Shown here: positions 51,772 to 61,725 of the stretch, one piece after another
How positions within the stretch are numbered: the stretch's first letter is position 1
Layout: each line of letters begins with the position of its first letter
DNA from: Saccharomycopsis malanga
Taxonomy: Eukaryota; Ascomycota; Saccharomycetes; Ascoideales; Saccharomycopsidaceae
Assembly (NCBI GenBank): GCA_004014935.1
Contig: CP025321.1
Location: 124,001 to 188,000 of the forward strand
Direction of reading: 5' to 3'
DNA: 64,000 bases
Translations under genes and position numbers: made by a program
Notes under the pieces: generated by a model
What the model was told of the DNA's origin: nothing
The model's input: the letters and a program-made list of their open reading frames with translations, nothing else
Database searches by the model: none

Positions 51772-53592
51772 ATGTCGCTTTTTGCTGGATCAGAGTGTTC
51801 TACGTCCAAGAACCCACTTTCGCAGTTTTCCGGTCACTCGCTCAATGCTGACAACAGTCTTCATAGGCAGCAGCAGCAGCAGCAGCAGCTAAATAATGCT
51901 TCCATCACCCAAGAGCGTCTTATGAATGCCCAAGATTCTCAGCAGTTTTCCCAATTTGCAAACGGCCAAACAAATAAAGCTGCCCAGTCCTCTTTCAATA
52001 TGCAGCCCATCCATAGAGAACTTGCTAATATCAACAATCTTAGACAAGTTTCTTCGCGGAACCTGTCATCCAGATCAATGACGCCTCCAAATGTCACGAA
52101 ACAAATTGGCAACGGCAACTGGTCACAGGAGTTTTCACAGCCTAACGCACAGCTTGATGTAACCAACCAGGGATCTTCTTCTCTTGTACATACGTCTTCA
52201 TTATCGTATCAACCTCGATTTATGAATAACCTTCGGTTTGCTAACATGAGAATGCAGAATGGTATGGTCAACCCTGACATGGCCAGCTCCAAGCAAGAGG
52301 CAGCTATCAACTGGGATACTCATTTCAAAGACGTTGAGAACGAAATGGCATCCAAAGAAAAGTTTGAAACGGTTTCCAAAGAGGAATCACAAACTTCTGA
52401 TGCAACTGACGAGGTCATTGAGGAGATTTCTGGTGAATTGAAACATAATATTGACCAGACCGCAAATCTCAATGATTTCGAAAAAACATTTGAGGAAATC
52501 TGGGGTGGACTCAATCAAAAAGACCTTGAAAATGATTTGTTTGATAATGACGGTTATGCTTATAATAACACCTCATTTGCAGAGTCTGGCTCTGCATTCA
52601 CCAACGTGCTTCTTGGGTTTGACAAGTACCAGTTTGTAGACAGTGAGCTGAACCAATTTAGAGCTCTTCCAAACCCTTATGAGATTGGAGTGCAGTTGAT
52701 GGAAAGCGGAGCCAAGCTTTCAGAAGCTGCCCTTGCTTTTGAAGCTGCAGTCCAGCAGGATCCTAATCATATAGATGCTTGGCTTCGATTAGGAGAGGTG
52801 CAATCTGCCAATGAAAAAGAAAAGCCTGGAATCATTGCGTACAACCAAGTGCTTAAACTTGACCCAAGTAATTTGACTGCCTTGATGAATAGTGCTATAG
52901 GTTACATAAATGAAGGTTACGACAGTAGTGCTGCTTTGAATTTGCAGAATTGGATCTTTAACAAATATCCACAATCTAAAGAAATGCATGAACTGGTGCT
53001 CAAGTCTAAAGATGGAACCAGCAGCTTAGATCTGGATTATATGAGCCGTTTTGAGGTCTTGGCTGACATTTTCATGAAAGTCATTCAAACTGACAGCACT
53101 GCTCTTGCTGATCCACAATTGCAGCTTGGTTTAGGCGTGTTGTTCTACGCATGCGGCGATTTTGATAAAACTGTTGATTGTTTTTCAACTGCTTTAAAAA
53201 TCGAACCTAATAATGACGTATTATGGAACCGTCTAGGTGCAGCTTACGCTAATAGTAACCGGCCGGAAGACGCAATAGCTGCCTACTACAAAGCTCTCCA
53301 GTTAAGACCAAGTTTTGTCAGGGCTCGCTACAATTTGGGAATTGCATGCATCAATATTGGGTGCTACAAAGAAGCAGCACAGCATTTACTTGCTGGATTG
53401 AGTTTACATAAAATCGACGACGGCATCCAGAATTATAAAGATGGAAACATGTTTGATATTTCTGCAAACCAAAGCAATAGTCTTTTGGAAACCCTTAAAC
53501 GCGCCTTCATTTCTATGGAGAGAAAAGATTTGGTCGACAAGGTCAAACCAGACATGGATTTAAACCAGTTCCGTAACGAATTTGAATTTTGA
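51772..53592 (+). CDS. PEX5: Peroxisomal PTS1 receptor Pex5
   Basis: Pex5 binds the C-terminal SKL-type signal of peroxisomal matrix proteins and delivers them to the Pex13/Pex14 docking complex. The 606-residue length matches yeast (612). The N terminus MSLFAGSEC has the conserved cysteine (C9) that is monoubiquitinated for recycling. WxxxF-type Pex14 ligands appear as WSQEF (about 122) and WDTHF (about 183), with a degenerate WGGLNQKDLE later. Tetratricopeptide repeats fill about 300-580, including LMESGAKLSEAALAFEAAV and LGAAYANSNRPEDAIAAYY. A seven-unit CAG run (51868-51888) gives polyglutamine. A CCTCGG site lies in the promoter. Confidence 0.97.
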   Translation: MSLFAGSECSTSKNPLSQFSGHSLNADNSLHRQQQQQQQLNNASITQERLMNAQDSQQFSQFANGQTNKAAQSSFNMQPIHRELANINNLRQVSSRNLSSRSMTPPNVTKQIGNGNWSQEFSQPNAQLDVTNQGSSSLVHTSSLSYQPRFMNNLRFANMRMQNGMVNPDMASSKQEAAINWDTHFKDVENEMASKEKFETVSKEESQTSDATDEVIEEISGELKHNIDQTANLNDFEKTFEEIWGGLNQKDLENDLFDNDGYAYNNTSFAESGSAFTNVLLGFDKYQFVDSELNQFRALPNPYEIGVQLMESGAKLSEAALAFEAAVQQDPNHIDAWLRLGEVQSANEKEKPGIIAYNQVLKLDPSNLTALMNSAIGYINEGYDSSAALNLQNWIFNKYPQSKEMHELVLKSKDGTSSLDLDYMSRFEVLADIFMKVIQTDSTALADPQLQLGLGVLFYACGDFDKTVDCFSTALKIEPNNDVLWNRLGAAYANSNRPEDAIAAYYKALQLRPSFVRARYNLGIACINIGCYKEAAQHLLAGLSLHKIDDGIQNYKDGNMFDISANQSNSLLETLKRAFISMERKDLVDKVKPDMDLNQFRNEFEF

Positions 53593-54353
53593 GTTTTATT
53601 GTTGTTTAAAGCAGTTTTGCTTGTATACCCTTGTTTAATCTTTCGTTTACTCTCAATACATACCTTTTTTTTTTTCATTTTGTTCAGGAATTTGTATGGT
53701 TATTGTTTCACTTGTTAAATTACTTGTCAGGTTTTTGATAAATCTTTATAATAATAGCAAAAAACCTTTTATTTGAAGTCTAGTATATATCAGTTTAGTA
53801 TATACGCGCTATGCTCAAGGGGCTTGGTAACATCCAGTGGGGAAAGCCCAATTCATGTCCCATTTATTATAATTTTCTCACTGTCTTTTCTTGTAGTGTT
53901 CTAACTACGATTCTATAAAATATACTAATAACAGCTCATAAGTTTATAGCACAATTTAACGATTTAATTATATATCAAGTAATATTTCAAGCAAACTTCA
54001 GTTTTGCATCATAACTACTGATTCCAAGATATATTCACCGTCTCTACAAAGTACAGAAACTCAAGCAATAAGCACGTTTCTTAGACGGTATTACCTAAAA
54101 TAAGGGCTTCGTGGTCAATATTTAAGATAATTTAGTATGGAACATGTTGAAAATATATGTATGTTGAGGCAAGTATATGCATTTGTGTATTACTACATCT
54201 AGTGAATAAGCTATCAAGAGGTTTATACAATGAACTGTTAGAAGGCAGTAGGTGATTAAGAGTGAATCAATAATCAAGCATTACATAAAAGATAATCATA
54301 AAAGACAGAAGATAAAAACTGATAAATTATAAAAGATAACTATAAATACCCAC
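53593..54353 (+). other. PEX5 3' flank with repeat copy D and TEP1 promoter
   Basis: The first 290 bp hold repeat copy D. The rest is very AT-rich, with a purine-rich stretch (about 54250-54345) rich in GATAA and AAAGATAA before the TEP1 ATG. No gene is seen. Confidence 0.55.
53745..53880 (+). repeat. Dispersed 3'-flank repeat, copy D
   Basis: It shows the whole series in order: TTATAATAATAG, TTTTATTTGAAGTCTAG, TATATATCAGTTTAG, TATATACGCGCTATGCTCAA, GGGGCTTGGTAACATCCAGT, GGGGAAAGCCCAATTCATG and an AATTTTCTC end. It begins about 150 bp beyond the PEX5 stop in the same orientation. Confidence 0.8.
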
Positions 54354-55397
54354 ATGACGGTCTCGGCAATCTTAAAAACAATTCACTCTATTCCACATCA
54401 ACAGTCTATAGAAGCATATGCCTTGAATAATCAATTGGATCTTACTGTGGTGACGCCTAGAGTTTTGGTGTGTTCGGAGCCTGTAGATGGGAGATTTCCA
54501 CAGCGATTATTCAAAAACGCTCTTACAGATGTTTTAGAATATTTGAACGAGCACCATCGGGGAAACTGGCTTATATTCAATCTTCAGGCCGAAAAGTCAA
54601 AATACAAAGATTGCCAAGTGTTTGGAAACGTGGAACATTATCCGTTTCCAGATCATCAACCACCGCCGTTTTCAATGCTTGTACGGATTATCAATTCCAT
54701 TGAGTCGTATTTGGCAGCGAACCCTGATCATGTTGTAGTGATACACTGCAAGGCAGGAAAGGGTAGAACTGGCACTGTTGTTTGTAGTTATTTGATGAGA
54801 CGATATGGGTTGACGGCAGAACAGGCTAACAAGTTTTATAGCGAAAAGCGAATGCGAATGCATTGGTTCAATGAAGGGGTATCCATCAAGAGTCAAAAGC
54901 GCTATTTGAAATATTTTGAATGCTGGTTGGCCGCTGACGGTGCAAGAGAATTCATTGGCAAAAAATTGATGATTACTGGGATTAGAATTAAAAGCGTAAG
55001 ACAATTACAATCAAATACCGAGACATTAGTGGTTACACTATATGATTATTACGGTAACAATGTCAGAGAGGTGTGCAATACATTTGAAATTAACAAAATA
55101 GACAAAAATACAGTGGAATATAAACCAGATATGAAATTTGCAATTGGACCAGACATACGGGTGTGTGTTGGACGTAGTGATGGAGTAGAAAGATGGTTTA
55201 TGAAGGAACATTGTTCGTTTTGGATTAATGGTGGGTTTGAAAGCTGGAAAAAGATGAAACTCGGTGAGACAGTCAACAGAGCACAGACAGTGGCCATCAA
55301 ATACGAGGAAACAGACGGAATTAGAGGAATGGCCATCAAGCCAGGATTTAAACTGTTTGATGTCATAGAATTGGATTATTTGTATCAGATACGTTAG
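54354..55397 (+). CDS. TEP1: PTEN-like phosphoinositide 3-phosphatase
   Basis: The product is the yeast homologue of the tumour suppressor PTEN, expected to dephosphorylate PI(3,4,5)P3 or related lipids; S. cerevisiae Tep1 acts in sporulation. The P-loop HCKAGKGRTG (residues 131-140; C132, R138) is identical to human PTEN, including the two lysines that select inositol lipids. The general-acid region YPFPDHQPPP matches PTEN's YPFEDHNPP. A TI-loop-like segment (GVSIKSQKRYLKYFECWL) and a C2-like domain (about 200-345) with KIKVYSS-type strands follow. The product is 347 residues, shorter than PTEN (403) because it ends soon after the C2 domain, without PTEN's regulatory tail. Confidence 0.92.
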   Translation: MTVSAILKTIHSIPHQQSIEAYALNNQLDLTVVTPRVLVCSEPVDGRFPQRLFKNALTDVLEYLNEHHRGNWLIFNLQAEKSKYKDCQVFGNVEHYPFPDHQPPPFSMLVRIINSIESYLAANPDHVVVIHCKAGKGRTGTVVCSYLMRRYGLTAEQANKFYSEKRMRMHWFNEGVSIKSQKRYLKYFECWLAADGAREFIGKKLMITGIRIKSVRQLQSNTETLVVTLYDYYGNNVREVCNTFEINKIDKNTVEYKPDMKFAIGPDIRVCVGRSDGVERWFMKEHCSFWINGGFESWKKMKLGETVNRAQTVAIKYEETDGIRGMAIKPGFKLFDVIELDYLYQIR

Positions 55398-56644
55398 AGC
55401 GTGTATCAAGCGGTTACTGAGGATATTTAATATATGTTGTATGACAGTGGTATGTGATACTAGGTATAGTAAATGTAGGAATCAACAGAGAATTGATAGT
55501 TAAGGAGATATTGAGTGCGAATACATGTCAGAAGATCGTTAGCGTCGATCATTGCACAAGGCCTAATCTGGAAACAAAAGAAGCAGACATGGCTGTTAGC
55601 GTGTGGGTTTAGTTTCAAATACAGAAAAAAGGGCTCTGGATTATGAGTATTGGGGTTGGCAATGGCACTAGCACAGGTGTTAGTTGCTTGCGTTAGAAGG
55701 GGCTGTTCTATATATAGTGTCTATTAGGAGGCGAGGTAGGTAGGTGCCTGTGAAGCACTCCTTCCGATTTGTTCTAGGTTGTTCGTAATGATTGTATGAG
55801 AGTCTTTTGCAATGAAATTACAAGAGGAAATATTGTAAGAATAGCTTGTTGTAATGTATAGGTGTGATACAATAGAGAATTCGTTTTTAACAAAAAGACA
55901 ATACAATCAGTAACAAGATAATTAACTGTAGAGATCTTGCGAGACTTTCCTTTGGACCTGAATCCATTCTTTGTTGCTTCAAACGAGAAAAGTCGTGTCC
56001 AACTTCTATTTTTACTGTAATCATTCCATTCCTCCCGTGGCTTTGCAACTTGTTGTTTTCTATTCAATATTCACACTAGTGCTCGTTTAGATTGATTACC
56101 TATTCCTTGCTTGAAGCGCCGACATTTACTCTTTATTACGCTTGTTAATACATTCATTACTACGTACTACATTCTCTTTCAATTCTTTCCCTGCCATTCC
56201 CAAGATTAACGCTGTTATAAGCGTCCTAAGAAACATTCATTTCACCTTGCCGCGGCCTCGGAGTTCGATCCCACTTTTAAAACAAAAAAGGGTTTCGCGA
56301 CGCAACAAGACCAATTTGCACTTTCAAGTATAGAATAAAAACAGAAAATTTTTTACATCTTTAACATAAGACGCCTCAACAACACATCAAAACATTAACG
56401 TATTCTACAACTGTCCCTATCAAAATAAACCAATCAAGTCTATTATCCTTTAACGAAAAATTTTATCTGCGTGAATCACGTTTACTTTTCGAATTAAGCC
56501 TTTCTATATACACAATCTATATAGACCTTTCAGGGATCACACTATATCAGCAGCAACCAAAAAAACAAGTATTCCAACCATCTTTAACGTGTTTCACATA
56601 ACGAGCGTTCCTTGAACATATTGTTTCATCAAAAATAGTGAAAA
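55398..56644 (+). promoter_or_regulatory. Upstream region with 788-nt ATG-free leader
   Basis: The plus strand has no ATG from 55857 to 56644, immediately before the start codon of the next gene. The last 600 bases are C/T- and A-rich with little G, unlike ordinary spacers nearby. This looks like a long 5' untranslated leader kept free of upstream starts. The first 450 bases are presumably TEP1 terminator and promoter. No protein gene is found on either strand. Confidence 0.6.
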
Positions 56645-58072
56645 ATGTTTGGAAAATTCCTGAGGAAATCTAAACAGAAATCCTCGGACGACGATGACAA
56701 GGCATCGGTTCTTTCTGTATCTACAACTAATACGAGGAGAGTAGGAACACGAGCTCGTCACAGGTCCGATGACCCGAAGGATAAGGAAAACGAGGATTTT
56801 GACCAGCCAATGGCCAGTGGCGACGACGATGAAGAAGGTACTAATGTTGAAAAGGATACGGATGACAATTTCAAACAGCGAAGCCCCGAACCCATCGAAA
56901 CAGATACTCCTACGCGGTCCAGCTTAGGTAAACGGTATCGACAGGAACACAAGGCCGAGGAAAGTAATGGCAATGGAAGTAGCAATAGTAATAGCGATCT
57001 AACTTCTGATGAGGATATACTCAATTTGAAATCGATTCTTTCATGGAAACATTCAGAAAACTCCCTATTATCTGCTCTTAGTCTACAAATTGAAAAAGAA
57101 CGTTCTCGACAAGAACGACTCAAATTGAAAAATCTCGAAAAAACCTTGGATGTACTCAATTTGGCTATTAGTTATAAAGTACCAAAAGATTCCATTCCTT
57201 TATTATTCAACAATTCCATAAAACTAACTTCCGAAGACGCAAGAAAAAAATTGGCTTCCTATAAAGAACATGCTCCTTCTACCAGCACCGCAACTACATC
57301 GTTGGCACTTCCTCACTCAGCTAGACAACACACGCATGCCAAGTCCCATTCGTCGTCAATATCCTCATCGGCATCAATGCCCGGAACAAATCAACCTTCA
57401 ACATCTGTGTTCAAAGTCAGCATGCCTCAACAAGTTCATTACCAATTCCATCATTGGCAAGGGCCTGGCCAAGGCACTATCACTAGCACATCTAATGATG
57501 ACGTTTCTAATGCTAAACGACATCGTAAACTGTCGGACGCTTCGTTCAGTGAACAGCCTAGCTTTTCAAGCATCAGTGGTAATACTACATTGATGTCGCC
57601 TCGAGAATCTTCTATAAAAGGTCACATATCTCAGCTGCCATCGCTCAGCTCTCTTAACCATCCTATCATTACATCTTCTCCCAAATCCCCTTTGCGCAAA
57701 AGCATTGGTCACCGCCGTAATCTTTCAGAAACCGCTGCTTCAACATCAAAATACCAACCATCTTACAACCGACAATTCATCTCTAGCAATTTCAATACCC
57801 CTCCCAGACACACCCATCAGCAGCAACAGCCTCTACCTGTTCCTATAAGAAGCCCTCGCTATCAACAACAATACCCACAAGTGTTGGAAGGATCTATATC
57901 TGGAAACTTTGTTTTTCCTCCAGGCCCAGCACAGCCTCAGCCATCTTCCAGAACTCAAACTACAGAAAGCTCAACTTCTTCTGGATCGCACCATCATCAT
58001 AGAAAAAGCCAGTCAAAAACCGACGTCAATTTCATGATCTCCCCTCCAGACCCAAGTGACCTGAAAAAGTAA
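56645..58072 (+). CDS. Unknown Ser-rich protein, possible regulator
   Basis: I do not recognise this 475-residue protein. An N-terminal MFGKFLRKSKQK leads into acidic, charged sequence (about 14-120). One ordered-looking segment follows: a helical stretch with a short coiled coil (about 125-195, ILNLKSILSWKHSENSLL, then EKERSRQERLKLKNLEKTL) and IPLLFN. After that the chain is Ser/Pro/Gln/His-rich. A short conserved-looking motif, VHYQFHHWQGPGQG, lies near 265-280. Two basophilic kinase or 14-3-3-like sites, RHRKLSDAS and HRRNLSETA, and several S/T-P sites are present. No DNA-binding domain, membrane helix or enzyme motif is visible. The very long ATG-free leader suggests tight control, as for regulatory genes. 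Confidence 0.7.
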   Translation: MFGKFLRKSKQKSSDDDDKASVLSVSTTNTRRVGTRARHRSDDPKDKENEDFDQPMASGDDDEEGTNVEKDTDDNFKQRSPEPIETDTPTRSSLGKRYRQEHKAEESNGNGSSNSNSDLTSDEDILNLKSILSWKHSENSLLSALSLQIEKERSRQERLKLKNLEKTLDVLNLAISYKVPKDSIPLLFNNSIKLTSEDARKKLASYKEHAPSTSTATTSLALPHSARQHTHAKSHSSSISSSASMPGTNQPSTSVFKVSMPQQVHYQFHHWQGPGQGTITSTSNDDVSNAKRHRKLSDASFSEQPSFSSISGNTTLMSPRESSIKGHISQLPSLSSLNHPIITSSPKSPLRKSIGHRRNLSETAASTSKYQPSYNRQFISSNFNTPPRHTHQQQQPLPVPIRSPRYQQQYPQVLEGSISGNFVFPPGPAQPQPSSRTQTTESSTSSGSHHHHRKSQSKTDVNFMISPPDPSDLKK

Positions 58073-59170
58073 GGTGGTCATTCATAAAACTGTTGCTCTT
58101 TAGTTTTTTTTTTTCCTTTTTTTTTATTACTTGCCATTTTTATATTATTATTAATATCATGGCATGCTATTATTTGCATGGCTGTTGATAGCTTATCATT
58201 GAGACAAATCAACTCTCATAAACATGCTAAGAAGCCTCAATGTTAGTCAACTTAATCCAAAAATTTCTTTGTCAAAGTTTGCACGTACAATTTTTTGATC
58301 TTGAAAATTTGCAGTCAATATATGGCAATAATAATAATGATAATGGTAACAAGTTTGTGATGTTTTTTCCACATAATCGTTGAGATGAGTAAGTACTATG
58401 TTTTATCACATCAATTTGATAGTATTAGAAATTTTCGGGTGTAGCCAAACTATAAAAAAAGTTGACGTTTATATATGTTATATTATTTTTGACTGCTAAA
58501 TATATCAACATGTCTACATACTTTAACTTGTTGCTTCTATAAGTTTCGTTGAAACGAGTCAATATTTTACATTTTGTTATGTTATTTCAACCGGTTTATG
58601 TACACAATAAGTATGTAGTTATCTAGATCTTTGAAGCTTTTGCTATTTTCGAATTATTTTAGTCGCAATAATCACTTTCTATAAAGGTATAAAAGAACTA
58701 ATAAAAAACTGATTGACCCCTACTTTAGATTCAACTATACCGGACTATTTAAGTTGCTCTCATAATTTCTATCAATTATTTAATGGCGCTTAACATATTT
58801 GTAGACTTACTACGTAGATAAATGTTTAACAATTGTAATATTGAGAGTGAAACTAGTCCAAAAACACAAACATAATACCTCGGATCATGATACCAAACCT
58901 ACACCACGCAATTTATGTAATTATTATCATTAATAACTACTATAAAAGGTGTATATATGTATATACAGGCATTTATATGCTACATTATATTAATCACCCT
59001 ACAGTCAAGAGCCCCGGGAACGGCGGCCGAGGAGATGCTGAAAAGAGCGACCAATGTTGCCGTCTTTAAGTATGGGAAAAAATATTTTTTAGAGGCATCT
59101 GGAGATTGAACGGCGGCATCTGAAAAAAAAAAGTTATAATTGTTTCATTGGTTTGTGGAGTCCACGGTAA
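58073..59170 (+). promoter_or_regulatory. Spacer with repeated GAACGGCGGC before LAP2
   Basis: After T-runs marking the end of the previous gene, the region is AT-rich. GAACGGCGGC occurs at 59018-59027 and again at 59108-59117, 90 bp apart, the second 54 bp before the LAP2 start. The GGCGGC core resembles the Ume6 URS1 site. CCTCGG occurs at 58878-58883. No gene is seen. Confidence 0.45.
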
Positions 59171-61264
59171 ATGTTTATACGACCATTCCGTGTATTTAGA
59201 CCACTTTGTCATACAATAAGACCACTCAGCTATAGATTGAGACAGCTGTTATCCACTAGGCGTATATCTTTGTTCCGCACCATGTCTTCTATCACCCCAG
59301 AGAACGTTAAGGTTCCGCCAGTGAAGCTTCCAAAGTGTCTTGAGGCCATCAGACCGCAGACTGTTCCACAACTCGACTACTCAACAAACTCAAACTATAC
59401 CTGTTTTGAGGTGAAGGAGACATACTTGGATTTTGAGATTGTATTCAAGGACAAGATTCTTGATGGGTTTGTCGAGTATCAGTTGAAGGTTCTTAAGGCT
59501 ACAAGCGAAATTGTATTGGATTTGACAACTGTCAATGTGTCTGATGTGATTCTCAACAATGCTGCCAATACTAGCTATTATATAGAAGCAGACACTTCGA
59601 AGCTCAAGAACTCTTTAGGCAAAGCATTGATTGTCACCAGTGAAACTGCTTTCAAAAAGGACGACACGGTTACTTTGAAAATTCAATTTACCACCAGTCC
59701 AGAATCTACAGCTCTTCAATTTTTGAGCAAAGAATTGACTGACGGCAAACAAAAAGAATACTTGTTTTCGCAATCTGAACCTATCCACGCCAGATCTATC
59801 TATCCTTGTTTCGACACTCCATCGATCAAGTCTCCTTTCAGAGTCAGAGTCAAGTCTCCTTTGAAGACTTTGGTGTCTGCCCTTCCAGATCTCGCCACTC
59901 AGGAAAAGGAAACAGACAGCTCTATTTACCATTTTGTTCAGCCTGTGCCTATTCCATCCTATTTGTTTGCCATTGTGAGTGGTGATATCACCAGTGCTAA
60001 AATAGGCCCAAGATCGTTGGTTTACACCGAACCAGTCAACATTGAAAGATGTGCTAACGAGTTTGAAGGGGAGGTTGTGGAAAAGTTTTTGAAAGTCTTG
60101 GAAGACTTGATATTCAAGTATGAATGGACCACCTATGATTTCGTAGTAGCTCCAATGGCTTTCCCATATGGAGGTATGGAAAATCCACAATTAACATTAG
60201 CAAACTCCACTGTTGTCAGCGGCGACCGTGAAAACATTGATGTGATTGCCCATGAATTGGCACACTCATATTCTGGTAATTTGGTCACTGTTTCTGACTT
60301 TGCTACTTTCTGGCTTAATGAGGGATGGACTGTCTATTTGGAAAGAAGAATTCTTGCTGCTTTACATGGCGAAAGTTACCGTCATTTCAGTGCTATTATT
60401 GGCTGGAAAGATTTGGAGGAGAGTGTCAGTAGAATTGATGGCAAGTTCACCAAATTGGTTCTTGATTTGAGCGATGGTAGTGATCCTGATGATGCCTTCA
60501 GTACTGTTCCATACGAAAAAGGTTTCAACTTTTTGTTCCATTTGGAAACCGTTGTCGGAGGTACCCAAAAGTTTGATCCATTCATCAGATACTATTTCAC
60601 CAAATACAATAAAAAATCTTTGGACACCTTTCAGTTCATTGAAACTTTGTTCGAATTCTACTATACTTTTGACGAGAACCTTTACAAAAAGTTGCTTGAT
60701 GTCGACTATGAAACTTGGTTGTTGAAACCAGGCATGCCTCCAAAGCCAGATTTTGACACCACCTTGGCCAATCAATGCATCAAGCTTTCGGAAACTTGGT
60801 TCAACCACATTGAAGAGGCTAACAAAAACGGCAAAACCTTAACTGCTGAAGACTTGGCTCAGAATTTTAGTAACGCTGATGTAGAATCTTTCTCGTCGAA
60901 CCAAATAGTCGTGTTCCTTGACAATCTTTCATCACTTCACTCCGAAAACAAGTCTTTCTTATCCACAACTAACGGCCAAGCTGCTTTGAAGTTTTTCCAA
61001 GATTCATACACTAGAATTTCACATAACAACAACGCCGAGGTCAAGTTTAGATTGTTTAAATTGTTGCTCTTGGGTAAGGTTCAATCTAGCTACACCGTCT
61101 TTGCTGATTGGTTGGGAACTGTGGGCAGAATGAAATTCGTCAGACCAGGCTATATCTTGCTTAATGACGTTGATCGCGACTTGGCTGTCTCTACTTTCGA
61201 AAAGAACAAGAATAGCTACCATCCAATCTGCGTTGCCATGGTGAAAAAGGATATCAACTTATGA
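59171..61264 (+). CDS. LAP2: M1 aminopeptidase / leukotriene A4 hydrolase homologue
   Basis: The 697-residue zinc metallopeptidase is of the LTA4-hydrolase branch (S. cerevisiae Lap2, YNL045W). The substrate-binding motif is GGMEN (334-338). The zinc site is HELAH (H361, H365) with the third ligand E384 in NEGW, an exact HEXXH-x18-E. The C-terminal helical domain carries FVRPGYILLNDVDRDLA, which in this family binds the peptide carboxylate and substrate epoxide. The first 37 residues are rich in Arg, Leu, Phe and Ser with no acidic residue, like a mitochondrial presequence. A second ATG at 59282 (residue 38, MSSITPEN) would give a cytosolic form. Confidence 0.95.
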   Translation: MFIRPFRVFRPLCHTIRPLSYRLRQLLSTRRISLFRTMSSITPENVKVPPVKLPKCLEAIRPQTVPQLDYSTNSNYTCFEVKETYLDFEIVFKDKILDGFVEYQLKVLKATSEIVLDLTTVNVSDVILNNAANTSYYIEADTSKLKNSLGKALIVTSETAFKKDDTVTLKIQFTTSPESTALQFLSKELTDGKQKEYLFSQSEPIHARSIYPCFDTPSIKSPFRVRVKSPLKTLVSALPDLATQEKETDSSIYHFVQPVPIPSYLFAIVSGDITSAKIGPRSLVYTEPVNIERCANEFEGEVVEKFLKVLEDLIFKYEWTTYDFVVAPMAFPYGGMENPQLTLANSTVVSGDRENIDVIAHELAHSYSGNLVTVSDFATFWLNEGWTVYLERRILAALHGESYRHFSAIIGWKDLEESVSRIDGKFTKLVLDLSDGSDPDDAFSTVPYEKGFNFLFHLETVVGGTQKFDPFIRYYFTKYNKKSLDTFQFIETLFEFYYTFDENLYKKLLDVDYETWLLKPGMPPKPDFDTTLANQCIKLSETWFNHIEEANKNGKTLTAEDLAQNFSNADVESFSSNQIVVFLDNLSSLHSENKSFLSTTNGQAALKFFQDSYTRISHNNNAEVKFRLFKLLLLGKVQSSYTVFADWLGTVGRMKFVRPGYILLNDVDRDLAVSTFEKNKNSYHPICVAMVKKDINL

Positions 61265-61463
61265 GGAATTATACGTAAAGTATATACAAAATAAACCTTT
61301 TAATTTATAATATATTGTAAAAGTGTTTGCGGATGTTTCAAACCAATGGGTTTGAATAGTATTTACAAAAAACAGAGGATCATTGAATATAAATGACCGT
61401 AGGTAAAAAGTTAGATGATTACAGTATATTATGTTATCACAACCGGAGATTAAGCAATCCTCA

Positions 61464-61560
61464 ACTTAATATTAATCTTATACTTCAAGCCCAGTACATA
61501 TCAGTTTCGTATATACGCGCTATGTCTAAAGGGACTTGGCAAAACCCAGTGGGCATCCTC
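61464..61560 (+). repeat. Dispersed 3'-flank repeat, copy E
   Basis: The copy lies 200 bp beyond the LAP2 stop and shows TAATATTAATCTTATA, CTTCAAGCCCAGTACA, TATCAGTTTCG, TATATACGCGCTATGTCTAA and GGGACTTGGCAAAACCCAGT. The 3' GGGG/CCCC hairpin part is missing. Confidence 0.8.
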
Positions 61561-61680
61561 AACCTTATAGTCAAAATACAAACAAAACTTTTTGACTTCA
61601 TTGTTAATACTTTATTAGCTTAATACTGTAAGGTATATACTGGGATTTTCACATTAAATTTTACCTTTTTTTGTCATCTG

Positions 61681-61725
61681 ATTGATACACACTGGGCTCA
61701 AAATATAATGTTATTATTATAACAC
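61681..61725 (-). repeat. Dispersed repeat, partial copy E' (first blocks only)
   Basis: On the minus strand it reads TTATAATAATAACATTATA, TTTTGAGCCCAG, then TGTGTATCAAT. It therefore contains only the AT tract and the first block of the family, in opposite orientation to copy E 120 bp away. Confidence 0.6.

Noticed and set aside
55774-56067. 97-codon minus-strand frame between TEP1 and the unknown Ser-rich gene
   Set aside because: It begins only at a TTG with no ATG in frame near the start, shows no family resemblance, and overlaps the ATG-free leader.
56258-56275. GAGTTCGATCCC as a tRNA B-box in the leader
   Set aside because: The flanking bases cannot pair into a T-stem and no A-box precedes it.
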